From: Apostichopus japonicus
Taxonomy: Eukaryota; Echinodermata; Holothuroidea; Aspidochirotida; Stichopodidae
Length of the DNA: 64,000 nt
Direction: 5' to 3'
NCBI RefSeq assembly: GCF_037975245.1
Contig: NC_092570.1
Coordinates: 13,652,501 to 13,716,500, forward strand
In this document: positions 59,875-64,000 of the stretch, piece by piece
Layout of the letters: each line of letters starts with the position of its first letter
How positions within the stretch are numbered: the stretch's first letter is position 1
The notes under the pieces: generated by a model
Told to the model about the DNA's origin: nothing
Databases searched by the model: none
The model's input: only the letters and a program-made list of their open reading frames with translations
Program-made: the position numbers and the translations under genes

Positions 59875-59961
59875 ATAAATTTCTAATGCTCTCTTCCATT
59901 TCTAGTGAAATGAACGGATCCTGGATTAATGCGGGATTACTTTCTTTTTTTCTCCTTGTAG

Positions 59962-60088
59962 GTGTTGCTGTACTAATAATCTACAATCATGGAATGGCTT
60001 GTTATGATGGGAGGTGGATTGAATGCGGTGTCTTCAAACCTTGGTTGGTTCGAAGGAGACGACTACATAATATCCGACGAATGTCAAG
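59962..60088 (+). CDS. tim: timeless-like start-codon exon
   Basis: The acceptor TTCTCCTTGTAG precedes 59962. A 27-nt leader is followed by ATG at 59989 and 33 codons. The exon ends CAAG before GTGATT (phase 1), which with AA of the next exon makes a Glu codon and continues into ENLEEM. A different frame over the same bases stays open longer and hides this exon. Confidence 0.85.
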
Positions 60089-63000
60089 GTGATTAACATT
60101 GCATTAAAATTAATTATACTTTTACTTTGACCAATATTTGTTTTGGTGATTTTGATGATATGGGTAATCCTGTGAACTTTTTAATTTTGCATGCTAAAAG
60201 ATATATTTATACTTGTACAGTAGGTTGAATAACAAAATCCCAGATGTGCATGAATTTTATTTTAAGTTTTGCTTTCGACTTGACCTTCACTATTTCATAT
60301 CTAAGCAAAACAACAATTTGAGTAACCTTAACGATTATTATGATTTCTTTATGTAAGCTTCTTATGTTAGTCTTTTTGCTGATTCTTTTGTATTATGTGT
60401 TACGGTATTGTAAATAAATACAGTGGAAAAAAAAAGAAACAAAAAAAGGGTGATTAACATCATTTCCTGGTTTCCATGATAATCGCAACCTTTGTAGTTA
60501 TAAAAAGGCAGAGTTTGTAAATGTGCGTTTGTTTTGCTATCTGACCGAGGACTTGAACAAAAGAATTTCAGGTCCTCGGTTGTGATTTCTAAAGAATCAC
60601 CACGTCCTCGGAAGAATTCTATTGTATGGGGTATTGTTAAGGTTAGGGTACGTGGATTTGAACAATAGAAAATACAATGGGGTCCTCAGTTGGAATGTAA
60701 TACAAACGTGTGTGTGATGCCTTGCTTGTAAACATGGTATCTCAAGAAGGGAAGCTTGGACCAATCTCATATCTGGTATGTAGTTGAAACATGTTGAGTT
60801 CAAAATCCCTATTGTTTGTGGGGAGGTCAATGTCAATTGGGGTCACCAGGCGTAAAAATGTTGAAACCATGTATAATCTACTATAGCCTATTAAATAACA
60901 TGTGAGTTTTGCCTCATAAGAATAGGAGAGGCTGTAGCAATTGGAAATAAATTTAAGGGCATCCGTAGATCAGATCAGAAGAATCAGAAGTCTTGACCAA
61001 ATCTCCATTGACTTAAGTGTGTCGGTAACTTTTGGAGTTGCCATGTACGTCTATGGCCAGCCAAATGCTCAATAAATCGACAAACATGGATTATCGTAAA
61101 AAAAAAATCATGTTTATTGACCGATAAACCATGCTTTTATGTTAATTCTGCATGTTAGATTATTATTCCCCTGTTCTGTCATCTTTAGAAAACCTTGAAG
61201 AAATGATCACAAGTTTGAAGAATGAGAACAGAGTGACATTACCTGTACGCAAGAGTTACGCTGCAAGTCGCTTGGTGGAGATGGTAAGAAGGCGTTAGCA
61301 GCTGATCATGCTAGCTGTGAACTGATCAATTTAAGTTGGCTAACTACTGTATTGATACAAATGAGTGGGGAGTTGATGGTTTCATTTTGTTGAGGTATAT
61401 TTTGTTGGCTCAATAATATGTATACCGGTGCTGTGGCCAAGTGGATAAAGGCAGTGGCATTGAAGCAATGAGGCTTGGCAATCGGGAGTTTCCAGGTTTG
61501 ATACCCAACAGGGACATAGTAAGGTGGGTTTTCCATCCAAGAGCAATCTACGGTCTTCCCATCTGAAATGACTTCCTGAAAAGATTCCAAATTTGGAGTT
61601 AAAATGTTGAATTGGAAGCCACCCGACATGTAAGTTGTAATCCATAAGCCCTTGCGGGTTTCACCCACATCTGTGGTCGCTCAAGCGTCACAAAAATAAC
61701 TGCTTATTATGATTATATATATATATCTGGTTTGCACATGGTTTTACATAATATGTTCTTATGTAAAATCATATGTGGCAAGTTATCACAAAGCCTGTGG
61801 GCTTTTTCTTTTCTGTTCATAGGATCTGTTTCCAATACTTATTGCAGCCAAGGATCAGCCAGAGGTTTACCACCGAGTAGTGCAGTGAGTAAATTTAAAG
61901 AATATTCTACTGATAGAAATTTTTTTTTTTTCAAAGGTAAAGTTTATACATGTCAGCCTAAAAGGATTCTCTGGTGGCCAAGTTTATTGCTAATTATGTT
62001 ATGTTGATAATTTATGATGATATATTTCAACTGTTATCACAGTGTATGTACTACAGTAAATTGTGAGATATCATCTGCAGTGCCATCCTCTCCAATACAT
62101 TTCAAAACAGTAGTGATTGGCAGAAGGCATATATAGGGTCACAGTCCTTGTTTTTTTTTTTTGTAACATATCTGCTTTGACTAAAGTTACACCTGATATT
62201 CTTATCATTTCTTTTCTTTCCTTATTCTTATTTTCTTTTTAATCTTCCTGTCTTGTAGGCTGTTAGTAGAAATCACGATGCCCTTGGAGATAGCGATGCC
62301 CCGCCACTCTAGTACAAACATGGAGGCTGTTAGAACTAGAGAAGTACTGAAAAAAATGCTCACTCAAAGCAGGAAACACTTCAGTAACAGAAGAGTAATT
62401 GAGTCTGTTGTCAGTCAGATACAGTGTGCACTGGTAAGTGTCGTCTGTCTATTGCCTGTCACATTTGATAGAGATCACTGTCAGAAACAACTTGCCCAAA
62501 CAGCTGAGAACAGAATTGAGAGAAGTTCCTTCATACACAAAGGCTGAGGACTTGGTCAAGTCAAAATATGACATATATGAATACAGCTGTGTCATGGTCA
62601 GTCTAGTCTTCCATGTCGTGTTTTCTATCCACAGGCACAATGCAAAATGGCTGAAACTTGCAAGAAGACCCCGCTCTCTCTGATCCAGGATAGCCTGAAA
62701 CTTGTGCGAAACATCCTTCACATCGGTCACGACGATTGTTCTTCAGAAATCATCAAGTAGGTGGAAATGTTCCATAATGTCTGTAAAACCTGAGATCTAC
62801 TGAACAGCCCTGGTTGATTATGTGTTAGATGGTGACTGAGTGATGATAAGTATTTGAGTGTGGTGCCAGGGATGGGTAACCCTCCTAGGGGGTAAGAACA
62901 CTATCTTCAGTGCTCTCTCATATACTATTCACAGAATTGATCTACCCTGAAACAGACATTCAGTCATGCTCCTCACTTGTATGTATGTCTCCTCACAACA

Positions 63001-63761
63001 AATGCACACTGGCTCCTCCTTGTCTGGAGCACCTTTGTTAACCTTAACCTAACACAGCATATGCTCCTGATGAAAGGCCTATCCATGTCTACCGCCCTCC
63101 TTTTAATTCTACCTCTCAAAAGTGTCATAGATAACCAACTTTTGGCAAAACATCAGTCATTTTCAAGGATCTACTTCATCTTATTAACCAGAAGCACATC
63201 TCCACACGAACGATTGGAGGGGATATCCTCTTCTTTTTGGTGTTTTGTGGTCCTTATTTTTCCTTATTTTTTTTTTTATTTCTTGCACCTGTGTTTCTTG
63301 TGTGGGGCCCAGTTGTGTGATATTTGTTCTCTTCTAACAACAAATAAAAAAACAAATTCTGGATAACACAGAGTTATCGCTGGGTCAGGTTACGTCAGAA
63401 CGGCATTTGAATGCCAGTCAAAGTTAACTTAAGCAGTTGTTATATTTATTATGATACTCTTGAATTAATCTTTCCAAAACGAAGTATTCTAAATGGCACA
63501 TGATGCCTTTTCCCATATCACCAGACGTGCAAATCTGACTCAAGTCATGAAAATATTTCAGTGGTAATGTTAGAGTAAAGTCCAGTATATATTGAGTTGT
63601 ATCATTAACAAATATTGTATATAAATATATATAAATAGTATATATATTTATATGTCATTATTGATTTCTTTTTCTCTATTTTTTCTTAACTTCTTACCAG
63701 TACCATTATGTCGTCTGGATTTGGTGATGTCATCATTAATATCTGTGAAGCTGACATCGAG
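59989..63761 (+). CDS. tim: timeless-family gene, N-terminal part (six exons, partial)
   Basis: Six plus-strand exons join in phase: 59962-60088 (ATG at 59989), 61189-61283, 61823-61884, 62259-62433, 62635-62756, 63701-63761, all with AG/GT borders. The translation opens MEWLV and GWFEGDDYIIS, continues ENLEEMITSLKNENRV, DLFPILIAAKDQPEVYHRVV, LLVEITMPLEIAMPRHSS, then SLKLVRNILHIGHDD and TIMSSGFGDVIINICEAD. These match in order the N-terminal TIMELESS domain: an M(D/E)WL start, LG..EGD.Y, DL.P.L, a hydrophobic helix ending in MP/VP, then (V/L)RNILHI. The M-W-L start and LEE motif look more like insect circadian TIM than TIMEOUT. TIM partners PERIOD in the insect clock; TIMEOUT acts at replication forks. 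The gene continues beyond the window. The symbol is by family resemblance. Confidence 0.85.
61427..61705 (+). mobile_element. tRNA-derived SINE
   Basis: Head with A box TGGCCAAGTGG (61434-61444) and B box GGTTTGATACC (61495-61505, one mismatch), spaced as in a class II (Leu/Ser) tRNA. About 190 bp of unrelated body follows, and a TA-rich tail near 61710. It lies in intron 2 of the timeless-like gene. The body family is not recognised. Confidence 0.65.
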
Positions 63762-63854
63762 GTTAGTCGTAACTTTCTTATTTTTTATTCTATTTTTTAA
63801 CAGATACAGATGTAAGGCTGTATTATCAGTCAAGGATGCATGACTTTCAGCACA

Positions 63855-64000
63855 GAATTCATTTTGATTTATTGCTGACTGCTAGAATTCATTTTCATTT
63901 ATTGCAGACTGCTAGAATTCATTTTGATTTGTTGTAGACTGCTAGAATTCATTTTCATTTATTGCAGACTGCTAGAATTCATTTTGATTTGTTGTAGACT
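63855..64000. repeat. 30-bp tandem repeat at the right edge, five or more units
   Basis: Units TGCTAGAATTCATTTTCATT plus TATTGCAGAC alternate with a GATTTGTTGTAGAC version, giving a 60-bp period. Each unit on the plus strand is pyrimidine-rich and ends TTTATTGCAG or TTGTTGTAG, like a 3' splice site. It lies in the intron after exon 6 of the timeless-like gene and continues past the window. Confidence 0.9.

Noticed and set aside
59886-60092. 68-residue frame over the timeless-like start exon
   Set aside because: It spans the intron acceptor and is in the wrong phase to join exon 2; the frame from 59989 fits the family.

Overview
The window looks like nuclear DNA of an intron-rich animal. Coding exons are short and bounded by GT..AG signals, reading phase is kept across long introns, and miniature DNA transposons, tRNA-derived SINEs and satellite arrays are abundant. 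An insect-type timeless-like gene, together with invertebrate multicopy CXC-type and transposon-like proteins, suggests a marine invertebrate, quite possibly a deuterostome such as an echinoderm. That placement is inference.

Layout from left to right. 1-5480 is a 48-bp satellite that runs off the left edge. 5918-10376 on the minus strand holds four exons of a large Arg/Ser/Glu-rich, probably nuclear protein. Its 5' exons were not found and its 3' end lies beyond the satellite. 12.6-16.8 kb on the plus strand holds two decayed transposon-like genes, one interrupted by a miniature element with 9-bp target duplications. 18.3 kb (minus) has a small possible one-pass membrane protein. 22.17-26.12 kb is three tandem arrays end to end, with 66-, 90- and 51-bp units.

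26.1-51.35 kb on the minus strand is one 19-exon gene. I joined it in phase into a predicted protein of about 957 residues with an N-terminal coiled coil, a central WD-like region and a C-terminal domain I do not recognise. Its introns carry an 82-bp array made of copies of a 3' splice site, a 92-bp array touching a 5' splice site, a 2.85-kb array with a 284-bp higher-order period, and several hAT-like or TTAA-flanked elements. One of these sits exactly at the splice acceptor of exon 12.

52.8-54.9 kb is a probable divergent promoter zone. 59.99 kb to the right edge on the plus strand holds the first six coding exons of a TIMELESS-family gene. Its start exon lies in a frame other than the obvious open reading frame there. 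A possible untranslated first exon near 54.9-55.08 kb is preceded by a cluster of CACGTG-type E-boxes. The gene continues past the window behind a 30-bp tandem repeat at the edge.

No rRNA genes, CRISPR arrays or prokaryotic features were seen. Most long open reading frames in the window are products of tandem repeats whose unit length is a multiple of three.
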